From an uncultured Lachnospiraceae bacterium (lineage in GTDB: Bacteria; Bacillota; Clostridia; Lachnospirales; Lachnospiraceae), in the NCBI GenBank assembly GCA_947628025.1, contig CANQYH010000216.1, forward strand, positions 1 through 5,612: a stretch of 5,612 nt of DNA, read 5' to 3'. The position numbers and the translations under genes were made by a program. The notes beneath the pieces were generated by a model. It was not told the origin of the DNA. It saw only the letters and a program-made list of their open reading frames with translations, and made no database searches. Shown here one piece after another: positions 1-5,072 of this stretch. Numbering within the stretch: the first letter of the stretch is position 1; each line of letters begins with the position of its first letter.

Positions 1-95
1 GGTTGTCTGACGGAGAGATTTTGAAGCGAATCCAGGAGAAGTACCATTTGACGAAAGAGACGGCGGAAAGTTATCTGTTGGCTGAAATGGTGTAA
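1..95 (+). CDS. C-terminal end of an unidentified protein (5' part outside window)
   Basis: Reading from base 3, an open frame of 30 codons runs to TAA at 93-95. It encodes a charged, helical tail that starts LSDGEILKRIQEKY, contains LTKETAESYLL and ends AEMV. Frames 1 and 2 stop within the first 25 bases, and an intrinsic terminator follows 38 bases downstream, so this is credible as a real gene end. Tails of this type (an 'eILkri..ky.Lt.e.A..yl' pattern) resemble the C-termini of some clostridial nuclease/transposase-like proteins of the Rpn type. That is a memory-based guess, and the family cannot be named from 30 residues. The first 28 bases reappear at 1934-1961 in the same reading frame. 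Confidence 0.6.
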   Translation, partial: LSDGEILKRIQEKYHLTKETAESYLLAEMV

Positions 96-132
96 TGGCA
101 TTTGAAGTGGGAAAATTAGAAACTTGTGGAAT

Positions 133-171
133 AAGGGAGATGCTGGTAAACAGAGAAAATCTCCCTTTTTT
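133..171 (+). terminator. Intrinsic terminator of the left-edge gene
   Basis: A perfect 9-bp stem (AAGGGAGAT at 133-141 with ATCTCCCTT at 159-167) encloses a 17-base loop and runs into a T-run at 166-171. It lies 38 bases after the stop codon at 95, so it probably ends that transcript and insulates the sigma factor gene. The loop is longer than ideal. Confidence 0.7.
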
Positions 172-172
172 G

Positions 173-178
173 TATAAT
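173..178 (+). promoter_or_regulatory. Possible -10 element upstream of the sigma factor gene
   Basis: A consensus TATAAT directly follows the terminator T-run, 83 bases before the ATG at 262. No convincing -35 box lies 16-18 bases upstream, so housekeeping promoter activity is uncertain. The real promoter could instead be an ECF-type one recognised by the product itself. Confidence 0.3.
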
Positions 179-224
179 TTTATCTCAGCTCTGAACCAAA
201 GTCAAATCGGCGCGACTATACAGG

Positions 225-251
225 TGAACGTTCAAAAGCTTTCCGGAAAGC
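225..251. promoter_or_regulatory. Cluster of three DNA palindromes before the sigma factor gene (possible operator)
   Basis: Three perfect palindromes sit back to back: TGAACGTTCA (225-234), AAAGCTTT (235-242) and GCTTTCCGGAAAGC (238-251, 14 bp). The last one abuts the Shine-Dalgarno sequence at 252-257. Symmetric sites in this position are typical of binding sites for dimeric regulators. The encoded protein has a probable winged helix besides its sigma domains, so autoregulation is conceivable. No binding protein can be assigned from sequence alone. Confidence 0.4.
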
Positions 252-261
252 AGGGAGAAAC

Positions 262-1902
262 ATGACAGACGAAGAAATTTTGCGATACTACGACTATCTG
301 ATGCGGCTTGCGGTATCAAAATGTAATTCGCAGACAGACGCAGAGGACCTTGTGGGCGATACCATGCTCGCGGCTTTTGCCTATCTGCACAAAGGCGGGG
401 TCATCAAGCACCAGAAAACATGGCTTACCAATACTTTTTACCATAAGTACAATGATAATCTGCGCCGGAAATACAGATACCCTGTCACGGTGTGCCTTGA
501 CGATATGGCCGATCTTGCCGAAGAAGCGGATGAGGAGTATTTATCCTCGGAGGAAGCCGCTGAGGTACGGAAAGAACTTAATTTTCTCGGCTATAGCACC
601 CGCGAGGTTCTGATTCGCTTTTACTTCGGAAATCAAAGCGTTTCGGATATCGCGGAGGCGCTGAATCTTTCAGAGGGCACGGTCAAAAGCCGCCTGTCAG
701 CGGGCCGCGGTCAGATGAAGAAAGGACTTGAAAGAATGGAAAGAAAAAATAGTTTACCCGGAAAGCTGTATCTGTCAATTGGCGGCTGTGAGGGTCTTAG
801 GGAAGAGCCGATGTCGCTTGTTGAAGACGACCTGATTGCGCAGAATCTGCTGATACTTGCGTATGAAAAGCCTATCGGGATCACAGAGCTTTCGAAAGCC
901 ATAGGCATCCCGGCAGCGTATATCGAACCGATTGTCAAAAAGCTTGTGGACGGCGAGCTGATGCAAAAAACGGACGGCGGCAAAGTATATTCGGATTTTA
1001 TCATCAGAAAGCCGCAGGATGCGCTCAGAGGCTTTCGGCCTCAGCTTGATTTTGCGCATAAGCATTTTGATACGGTGTGGGGCGTCATCAAAAGAATGTC
1101 GGAACAGATTTCCGGGATGGCGTTTGAACAGGAAATGGGAGCCGAGGAGAGGACGAAGCTTGACAGATACGCTGTTCTGAAAGCACTGCAGGATTTTGAG
1201 TATTTTGGTTCCGGCAAAACAGAACTGCCGAAGTATCCAAAGCGCAGGGACGGCGGACGGTGGCTTGCGAATGCGACGGCGTTTGCGGCCGGATATAACA
1301 TGAAAGAGTATCAGGAAGCGTCCCAATACCGGATACAAGGCGGTCATCGGACTATCGAGGCGTTTGCGGCGGGAGGAACAAGGCTTGTCCGTCTTTACGA
1401 ATTTGACACGACGCTTCTCGATAACCCTCACAGATACGGCTTTTCATGGAACCTGTATTTTAAGCATATTATTCCGTTCCTTTGGTGCATTTACGCCGGT
1501 ATTCCGCTGGAAGATCGAATCGGGAATGATATTCCGAGCGAGCTCATTTCCAATATCCCCGTGCTGGAAGAAGCGGGCCTGATTGGAAACGTGAATCGTA
1601 AACTGTGCGTTAAGATCCCTGTTCTGAAAAAAGAGGAATACGAGCGGGTAAATGCTGTGATCAGAAGCGCAGCGGAGGAGATCCGATCCGCGATCGGGGA
1701 GGAATTTGCAGCGTTGATCGCTTCCTGGAGAACGCCGGTCCCACGGCATCTGACATCCGTACCTGAGCTTTACAGATACCTTGACGCAGCCTCTTATTTT
1801 GTTATGGCGATCGTTCGCGAGGCATATGGCAAGGGCCTGCATTTAAAAGACGTTGATTATTGCTGCCCGCCTGTTGTGATGTCCTGGGCTTGTGAGGAAT
1901 AA
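262..1902 (+). CDS. ECF-type RNA polymerase sigma factor with a long C-terminal extension (546 aa)
   Basis: The N-terminus is a minimal sigma-70 family factor. Region 2 spans about residues 1-73, with the 2.2-like DAEDLVGDTMLAAF (27-40) and the 2.3/2.4-like TWLTNTFYHKYNDNLRRKYR (53-72). An acidic linker (about 80-102) leads to region 4 (about 103-157), whose helix-turn-helix reads VSDIAEALNLSEGTVKSRL (127-145). The factor should direct RNA polymerase to a specific promoter set from the cytoplasm. Typical ECF factors end near residue 160-200. Here about 385 more residues follow. They open with a probable winged helix (about 189-248, LSKAIGIPAAYIEPIVKKL inside it) and continue with a soluble mixed domain of unknown fold ending in CCPP near residue 534. 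No membrane segment is evident. The domain could sense a ligand or hold the sigma part inactive (inference). The start is supported by AGGGAG at 252-257. No anti-sigma gene is adjacent. The sigma domains are well supported; the role of the extension is unknown. Confidence 0.88.
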   Translation: MTDEEILRYYDYLMRLAVSKCNSQTDAEDLVGDTMLAAFAYLHKGGVIKHQKTWLTNTFYHKYNDNLRRKYRYPVTVCLDDMADLAEEADEEYLSSEEAAEVRKELNFLGYSTREVLIRFYFGNQSVSDIAEALNLSEGTVKSRLSAGRGQMKKGLERMERKNSLPGKLYLSIGGCEGLREEPMSLVEDDLIAQNLLILAYEKPIGITELSKAIGIPAAYIEPIVKKLVDGELMQKTDGGKVYSDFIIRKPQDALRGFRPQLDFAHKHFDTVWGVIKRMSEQISGMAFEQEMGAEERTKLDRYAVLKALQDFEYFGSGKTELPKYPKRRDGGRWLANATAFAAGYNMKEYQEASQYRIQGGHRTIEAFAAGGTRLVRLYEFDTTLLDNPHRYGFSWNLYFKHIIPFLWCIYAGIPLEDRIGNDIPSELISNIPVLEEAGLIGNVNRKLCVKIPVLKKEEYERVNAVIRSAAEEIRSAIGEEFAALIASWRTPVPRHLTSVPELYRYLDAASYFVMAIVREAYGKGLHLKDVDYCCPPVVMSWACEE

Positions 1903-1933
1903 TACGGCGCTGTTTCCGTTTATCGGGATATGG

Positions 1934-1971
1934 GGCTGTCTGACGAAGAGATCTTGAAGCGTCTCCCTTTT
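1934..1971 (+). repeat. Second, internally deleted copy of the left-edge gene tail
   Basis: Bases 1934-1961 match 1-28 at 25 of 28 positions and keep the same reading frame (LSDEEILKR versus LSDGEILKR). The match then resumes with TCTCCCTTTT (1962-1971), identical to 160-169, the 3' arm of the first terminator. The intervening ~131 bases of copy one are missing. Upstream, the frame is open from the sigma factor stop codon and reads VYRDMGLSDEEILKR. Downstream it runs on to TAA at 2062-2064. This is best read as a pseudogene fragment or duplication scar flanking the sigma gene. Confidence 0.6.
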
Positions 1972-2007
1972 TCAGCAGATGCAGAAGCAGTGAAAGGGTC
2001 GTTTTTT
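1965..2007 (+). terminator. Probable intrinsic terminator after the sigma factor gene
   Basis: CCCTTT plus CA (1965-1970 and 1973-1974, with a two-T bulge) pairs with TGAAAGGG (1991-1998), and TTTTTT follows at 2002-2007. It lies about 60 bases past the stop at 1902. The bulge, 16-base loop and 3-base offset make it moderate in quality. Confidence 0.5.
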
Positions 2008-2040
2008 GGCAGATTCTCTCTTGCGGTGAAAGAAGATAGA

Positions 2041-2072
2041 GTGGTACGATCTGGTACGGTCTAAAGTACCAG
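2041..2072. repeat. GTACC-type direct and inverted repeats beside the recombinase stop codon
   Basis: TGGTACG occurs at 2042-2048 and again at 2052-2058. CTGGTAC (2051-2057) forms a perfect 7-bp inverted repeat with GTACCAG (2066-2072) around an 8-base spacer. The cluster overlaps the end of the recombinase fragment (stop 2061-2063). Repeats here could be recombinase-binding or attachment-site sequence, or a small terminator-like stem. The sequence does not decide. Confidence 0.35.
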
Positions 2073-2237
2073 AGCCTGATTGATTGCTGCCGCCTGCTCT
2101 TTCTGGGACTTCCGCTCGAAGTGGTAGAAAGCTTCCGCGGTGCGGATATCGCTGTGGCCAGCGAATCTCTGGGCGGTTCGGTTATTGACGTTCGGATCAT
2201 TCAGTAAGGTGGACAAGCATGTTTTGCGAAGCGCATG
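2061..2237 (-). pseudogene. 3' remnant of a tyrosine recombinase (phage/ICE-type integrase)
   Basis: On the - strand, 58 codons followed by TAG read HALRKTCLSTLLNDPNVNN, then QRFAGHSDIRTAEAFYHFER, and end AINQALVL. This is the catalytic C-terminus of a tyrosine recombinase: the HxLRxT box with the second catalytic Arg, the GHS box about 23 residues later, and the nucleophile Tyr in FYHF about 10 residues after the GHS His, followed by the usual short helical tail. Upstream in the same frame a TGA lies one codon before the His codon (forward 2241-2243), another stop follows further up, and none of the three frames shows the rest of the catalytic domain. Intact family members are usually 350-400 residues, so over 80% is missing. 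It is a relic of an integrated element and cannot be active. The family call is firm; the parent element is unknown. Confidence 0.75.
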
Positions 2238-2369
2238 GCTTCAGGGGTATTGAAAGCAGCGGCCAGCCATGGGAGCAGCAGGCCCGCATTGAGACACTTT
2301 GCGCGCCTGTGAGACTTGCGTTGGGAACTAGCTGTGGTAGTTTGCGGTATTCCGGGCCGATTTTTTGAG

Positions 2370-2398
2370 TTGCAATCTTCCTGGGTATATGGTAAGAT
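2370..2398 (+). promoter_or_regulatory. Candidate promoter for the structured leader and ABC transporter operon
   Basis: TTGCAA (2370-2375) and TAAGAT (2393-2398) are separated by exactly 17 bases, and a TGG immediately before the -10 gives an extended -10 motif. Each hexamer matches consensus at 4 of 6 positions. Transcription would start near 2405, upstream of all the hairpins and about 320 bases before the transporter start. No better + strand promoter was seen between 2400 and 2727. Confidence 0.35.
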
Positions 2399-2515
2399 AT
2401 GGGTGAGAATACAGGGATGTTCGAGGTGTACCGCCCCAGAGAGCGCCAACTCTCTGAGGCAGGCATGGTAGTTGAGGTACCACACTTACGACATAGCCGC
2501 GATACACGTATGTGA
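2399..2515 (+). other. Possible leader peptide ORF (38 codons)
   Basis: A short frame starts at ATG 2399, or more likely at ATG 2417, which has GGTGA at 2402-2406 in ribosome-binding position. It ends at TGA 2513-2515. The product is hydrophilic and arginine-rich, containing MFEVYRPRERQLSEAG and ending VPHLRHSRDTRM. The stop codon falls inside the first bases of the hairpin at 2511-2542, which is the geometry expected of a translation-coupled attenuator. No protein family is recognised, and chance cannot be excluded at this length. Confidence 0.25.
2425..2484. other. Two-stem hairpin domain
   Basis: CAGAGAG (2437-2443) and CTCTCTG (2450-2456) form a perfect 7-bp stem with a 6-base loop. It is extended by GCC/GGC (2433-2435 with 2458-2460) across one C-A mismatch. 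GTGTACC (2425-2431) can pair with GGTACCAC (2477-2484) with one bulged base, enclosing it. The single mismatch would be a G-U pair on the - strand, so this element taken alone does not indicate direction. Confidence 0.4.
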
Positions 2516-2550
2516 TTATACCGCAATTTGGGTATGATTACAAGTTTTTT
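2511..2550 (+). terminator. AT-rich hairpin followed by T6: possible attenuator
   Basis: Bases 2511-2522 pair with 2531-2542 in an uninterrupted 12-bp stem with an 8-base loop. Two of the pairs are G-U on the + strand and would be A-C mismatches on the - strand. AG and then TTTTTT (2545-2550) follow. The stem is AT-rich, so termination may be weak or conditional. A competing pairing is available: CCACAC (2480-2485) with GTGTGG (2551-2556) would enclose the whole hairpin. Confidence 0.4.
2515..2543 (-). promoter_or_regulatory. Possible leftward promoter overlapping the attenuator hairpin
   Basis: Read on the - strand, TTGTAA and a perfect TATAAT are 17 bases apart (forward TTACAA at 2538-2543 and ATTATA at 2515-2520). 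It would transcribe toward the dead recombinase fragment, or produce an RNA antisense to the leader. The same bases form the hairpin stem, so the match may be a by-product of that structure. Confidence 0.3.
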
Positions 2551-2638
2551 GTGTGGAGTTGGCGAAGTCGCGCCTTTCGTTATATCAGGGGTGCTGGTGT
2601 GGACGCATACCGGCGCCCCATTCTTGATTCTCACCTGA
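2534..2638 (+). other. Possible small hydrophobic peptide ORF (34 aa)
   Basis: ATG at 2534 opens a frame ending at TGA 2636-2638. The product is almost uncharged, with GEVAPFVISGVLVW in the middle and a GAPFLILT end. It could span a membrane once. No Shine-Dalgarno sequence precedes the start, which lies inside the hairpin at 2511-2542, and its codons overlap the hairpin at 2588-2619. It may be an accident of the structured region. Confidence 0.15.
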
Positions 2639-2686
2639 GTTACCCTCGGCGGTGGAGGAATCTGCCGCTGGGGGACTCTAAGTGAG
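2588..2686 (+). ncRNA. Structured leader RNA: two long hairpins ahead of the ABC operon
   Basis: Hairpin one: 2588-2601 pairs with 2606-2619 in an uninterrupted 14-bp stem closed by the tetraloop GACG, with three G-U pairs. Hairpin two: CCCTCGGCGG (2643-2652) pairs with CCGCTGGGGG (2665-2674), with two G-U pairs and a 12-base loop containing GGAGG. It is extended outward by GAGT/ACTC (2637-2640 with 2675-2678) and CTCAC/GTGAG (2630-2634 with 2682-2686). All five G-U pairs favour the + strand transcript. The end lies 29 bases before the transporter's Shine-Dalgarno sequence, so a 5' leader is the natural reading. I recognise no known riboswitch or ncRNA class. Confidence 0.45.
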
Positions 2687-2727
2687 GCTCACCGATAGAC
2701 AGATTGATGTAGCTGAGAGGAATCATT

Positions 2728-3492
2728 GTGATGAAAAGCGAAGACATTTTAACAACAAGAAATCTGACGAAAAAATATCACAGGGAGCTGGCGGTGGATC
2801 AGGTATCCATGTCTATCAAAAGAGGGGATATTTACGGCTTTATCGGGGAGAACGGAGCAGGAAAGACCACGTTTATGCGGATGGTGTGCGGTTTGGCCAG
2901 ACCGTCTGAGGGGGAATTGGAACTTTACGGCGTGTCGGGCCAAAAAGAGCTTCAGAAAGCCAGGAAAAATATGGGCGCGCTCATCGAGAATCCGGCGGTC
3001 TATCCCAATATGACGGCTCTGGAGAATCTGGAAGTGCAGAGGCGGTATCTGGGAATCCGGCGAAACGATTCCGAAGAGATGCTGAAAGAACTGCTGGAAC
3101 TGGTGGGACTGGGGGATGTGGGAAAGAAGAAAGCCCGGGATTTTTCCCTGGGGATGAAACAGCGTCTGGGGCTTGCGATTGCCCTGACCGGGAACCCGCG
3201 CTTTATTATTTTGGACGAACCGACCATCGGCCTCGATCCGGTGGGCAAGGCGGAGCTTAGAACGCTCCTCTTAAAGCTGAACCAGGAGAAAGAGCTGACA
3301 ATTCTCTTCAGCAGCCATGACCTGTCCGAGATGCAGCGGCTGGCGACCAGGTATGGTTTCCTGCACAAGGGAAAACTGATCAAAGAACTTACCGCACAGG
3401 AACTGGAGCAGGAATGCAGCGCCCAGGGGATTGATGTGGAACAATATTTCCTGAACCTTATTCTGAAAGCGGGAGGTGCAGGGAAGAAATGA
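2728..3492 (+). CDS. ABC transporter ATP-binding protein, LanF/BcrA type
   Basis: This 254-residue cytoplasmic ATPase should power the two permeases encoded next. Motifs in order: Walker A GENGAGKT (40-47); a variant Q-loop where Glu replaces Gln in GALIENP (E87), followed by YPNMTALENL; signature SLGMKQRLGL (140-149); Walker B IILDEP (160-165); D-loop GLDP (168-171); switch His in SSHD (H197). The Glu 'E-loop' and the SLGMKQRLG signature are typical of the LanF/BcrA group, which protects cells from lantibiotics and bacitracin-like peptides by moving them off the membrane. Every catalytic motif is intact. GAGAGG at 2715-2720 serves either GTG 2728 (7-base spacing) or ATG 2731 (10-base spacing); the choice is open. 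The stop overlaps the next start by 4 bases. The true substrate cannot be read from the sequence. Confidence 0.92.
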   Translation: MMKSEDILTTRNLTKKYHRELAVDQVSMSIKRGDIYGFIGENGAGKTTFMRMVCGLARPSEGELELYGVSGQKELQKARKNMGALIENPAVYPNMTALENLEVQRRYLGIRRNDSEEMLKELLELVGLGDVGKKKARDFSLGMKQRLGLAIALTGNPRFIILDEPTIGLDPVGKAELRTLLLKLNQEKELTILFSSHDLSEMQRLATRYGFLHKGKLIKELTAQELEQECSAQGIDVEQYFLNLILKAGGAGKK

Positions 3493-4214
3493 GACTTTTT
3501 GTCAATGAGCTTTGCAAGATCAAAGCCTCAAAATCTGTAAGGTGGATTACGATTGTGTTTTTCTGTTTTGCGGTATTGGCAGGCGCTGTATGGAAGCAGT
3601 CGGCCAGTCCTGTGGCAATCTATGGTTTTGGCGCGCCTTTTCTGTGGATTCTCGGCAGCGGCGCGTCAGGGTTCTTTCTGTATGCTGCTATCGTGGCAGG
3701 TCTGTTTGCCAGTGAATTTGAATCGGGCGTGATCCATAATGTGCTGGACTGCGGCGTGAAGAGGAGCGGTTATTTTATTGCAAAGGTAGCGGCAATTTTT
3801 GGAGTCACGATTTTGATCTATCTGAGCAGTCTCGGTGTCCTGTTCCTGTTTAAATGCCGGATCGCAGGTTTCGGCCCGGCAGATCTGGTTTTTGATGATT
3901 ACGGTCTGAAAGTGCTGGTTTTTAACGGATGGGCGGTCTGCTGCCTGTTGTCCTATGTGGCTGTATATATTATGATTGCCTGCTTGTTCCGGGAAGCCGT
4001 TCTTACTTTCATTGCTTCCCTTGTGGTCACTCTGTGTGAGCTTTTTAATCTGTTCCGAGGGCCTGTCCAGATTGCAATAAATGCAGTTGGTTTTATAGAG
4101 AACGATAGAATTTTAACTTCCGAGTTTGCCGCATTGTTTACGCCCTGCGTCTGGATTCTGGTGATTTCGCTGATCGGGGCGTATATGCTTTTTCTTGTAC
4201 GGGATGTAGACTGA
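3489..4214 (+). CDS. ABC-2 type permease, LanE/LanG-like (241 aa)
   Basis: An integral membrane subunit expected to form the channel with the following permease. Hydrophobic segments at about residues 19-36, 50-73, 100-121, 142-166, 171-189 and 218-237 give the six helices usual for LanE, LanG and BcrB proteins, which are also about 230-250 residues. After helix two comes the cytoplasmic stretch SEFESGVIHNVLDCGVKRSG (75-94). It matches the conserved 'E.esGti.nvl..g.kR' coupling region of this permease group, which contacts the ATPase. The ATGA overlap with the ATPase gene and GGGAGGTG at 3471-3478 argue for translational coupling. Sequence conservation is low, so the family call rests on topology, the coupling motif and context. 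Confidence 0.85.
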   Translation: MRLFVNELCKIKASKSVRWITIVFFCFAVLAGAVWKQSASPVAIYGFGAPFLWILGSGASGFFLYAAIVAGLFASEFESGVIHNVLDCGVKRSGYFIAKVAAIFGVTILIYLSSLGVLFLFKCRIAGFGPADLVFDDYGLKVLVFNGWAVCCLLSYVAVYIMIACLFREAVLTFIASLVVTLCELFNLFRGPVQIAINAVGFIENDRILTSEFAALFTPCVWILVISLIGAYMLFLVRDVD

Positions 4215-4262
4215 GCAGATGGGGATAATGCAGCTTGTATCAGAAAGGGTCAGATAGTTGCA

Positions 4263-5021
4263 ATGAAAAACGTATTTCGTGCAGAAATCTACATATTACG
4301 GCATGACGGGCTGCTGTGGCTCGTACCGGTATTATACTGCGCAGTCGGGATCTATGCCGGATTTTATGACCATGCGGTCATGGATATCTACAAAGGGGTG
4401 GAGTTGTTCAGTCTGACTGAAATTTTGAATTTGTTCTTCTCCTTTTCCGTGGTGCTGCTGACGGGCTATGCGATTGGGGGCGATTTCAGCAGGCACACCA
4501 TCCGGAATGTGCTGTCCGCAGGAACCGATAAGAAGAGCTATTACTATACCAGGCTGCTGGTACAGGTGCTGCTGACGGGGGCGCTCTTCGCCGGGACAGG
4601 GCTGATCCATGTAGTCTGCCATTCCCTCTGGCCGCAGGGAGATGCGGATATCCGGATCGCATTCCTGTGGCAAAAGCTGGCGATCTATATGGCGATGGTA
4701 CTGCTTCAGCTGCTGGCGCAGGTCTCCGTCGTAAACGCGGTGTGCTATTTTGTGAGAAATCAGCTGGTCGCCATCGTATCCGGAATCGGGATAGTGTATT
4801 TGGAAGTGATCATTCGTCAGACCGCGGAAATGAACCGAATGACATCGGTTCAGGCGCTGGCGGATTTCCTGCCCACAAATGTGATCAGGGACATGTTTGC
4901 CTATGCGGTTTATGACAGGGTGTTTACAGGCAGATTTTTCCTGTATGGACTTTCGGCGGTTCTTATTATTGCGGTGAGCAGCGCAGCGGGATATGTGAGG
5001 TTCTGCTATGCCGGGGATTAG
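4263..5021 (+). CDS. ABC-2 type permease, second subunit (252 aa)
   Basis: The second membrane subunit, likely a heterodimer partner of the preceding permease as LanE and LanG are. Hydrophobic segments lie at about residues 17-34, 52-71, 96-118, 135-157, 168-184 and 226-246. The segment after helix two, GDFSRHTIRNVLSAGTDKKS (73-92), is the same coupling motif as in the upstream permease. That makes the two distant paralogues with the same topology. The gene starts 48 bases after the previous stop. AAAGGG at 4244-4249 is its best Shine-Dalgarno match, but the 13-base spacing suggests weaker translation. No terminator or promoter is obvious in the gap, so it belongs to the same operon. Confidence 0.85.
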   Translation: MKNVFRAEIYILRHDGLLWLVPVLYCAVGIYAGFYDHAVMDIYKGVELFSLTEILNLFFSFSVVLLTGYAIGGDFSRHTIRNVLSAGTDKKSYYYTRLLVQVLLTGALFAGTGLIHVVCHSLWPQGDADIRIAFLWQKLAIYMAMVLLQLLAQVSVVNAVCYFVRNQLVAIVSGIGIVYLEVIIRQTAEMNRMTSVQALADFLPTNVIRDMFAYAVYDRVFTGRFFLYGLSAVLIIAVSSAAGYVRFCYAGD

Positions 5022-5072
5022 TGCCTGACTTGAGTATATTCAGCTGAAAGCAAACGGAAAGGATTCAAAGTT

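Noticed and set aside
1207..1221. GSGKT in the sigma protein (about residues 316-320) as a Walker A motif
   Set aside because: The surrounding residues lack the beta-strand/helix context and there is no Walker B partner; a chance short match.
775..1431. Long leftward frames within the sigma gene
   Set aside because: They are antisense shadows of a well-supported gene and encode basic, low-information proteins with no motifs.
2290..2320. Near-repeat GAGACACTTTGCG / GAGACTTGCG
   Set aside because: Short, imperfect and only two copies; no array structure that would suggest CRISPR or a regulatory repeat.
2219..2368. Rightward 49-codon frame beginning MFCEAHGF
   Set aside because: It overlaps the recombinase remnant antisense, has no Shine-Dalgarno sequence and resembles no family; most likely chance.
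2420..2436. GAGGTGTACCGCC resembles the T-box AGGGTGGNACCGCG motif
   Set aside because: The match is interrupted, and the specifier loop and downstream terminator arrangement of a T-box are absent; the transporter is also not an amino-acid or tRNA-synthetase gene.
2197..2634. Leftward open frame of 145 codons (and a 94-codon frame within it) across the intergenic region
   Set aside because: The translation is rich in Ser, Pro, Arg and Cys with no recognisable domain, has no ribosome binding site, and covers the hairpin region. The real - strand coding trace, the recombinase tail, is in a different frame.
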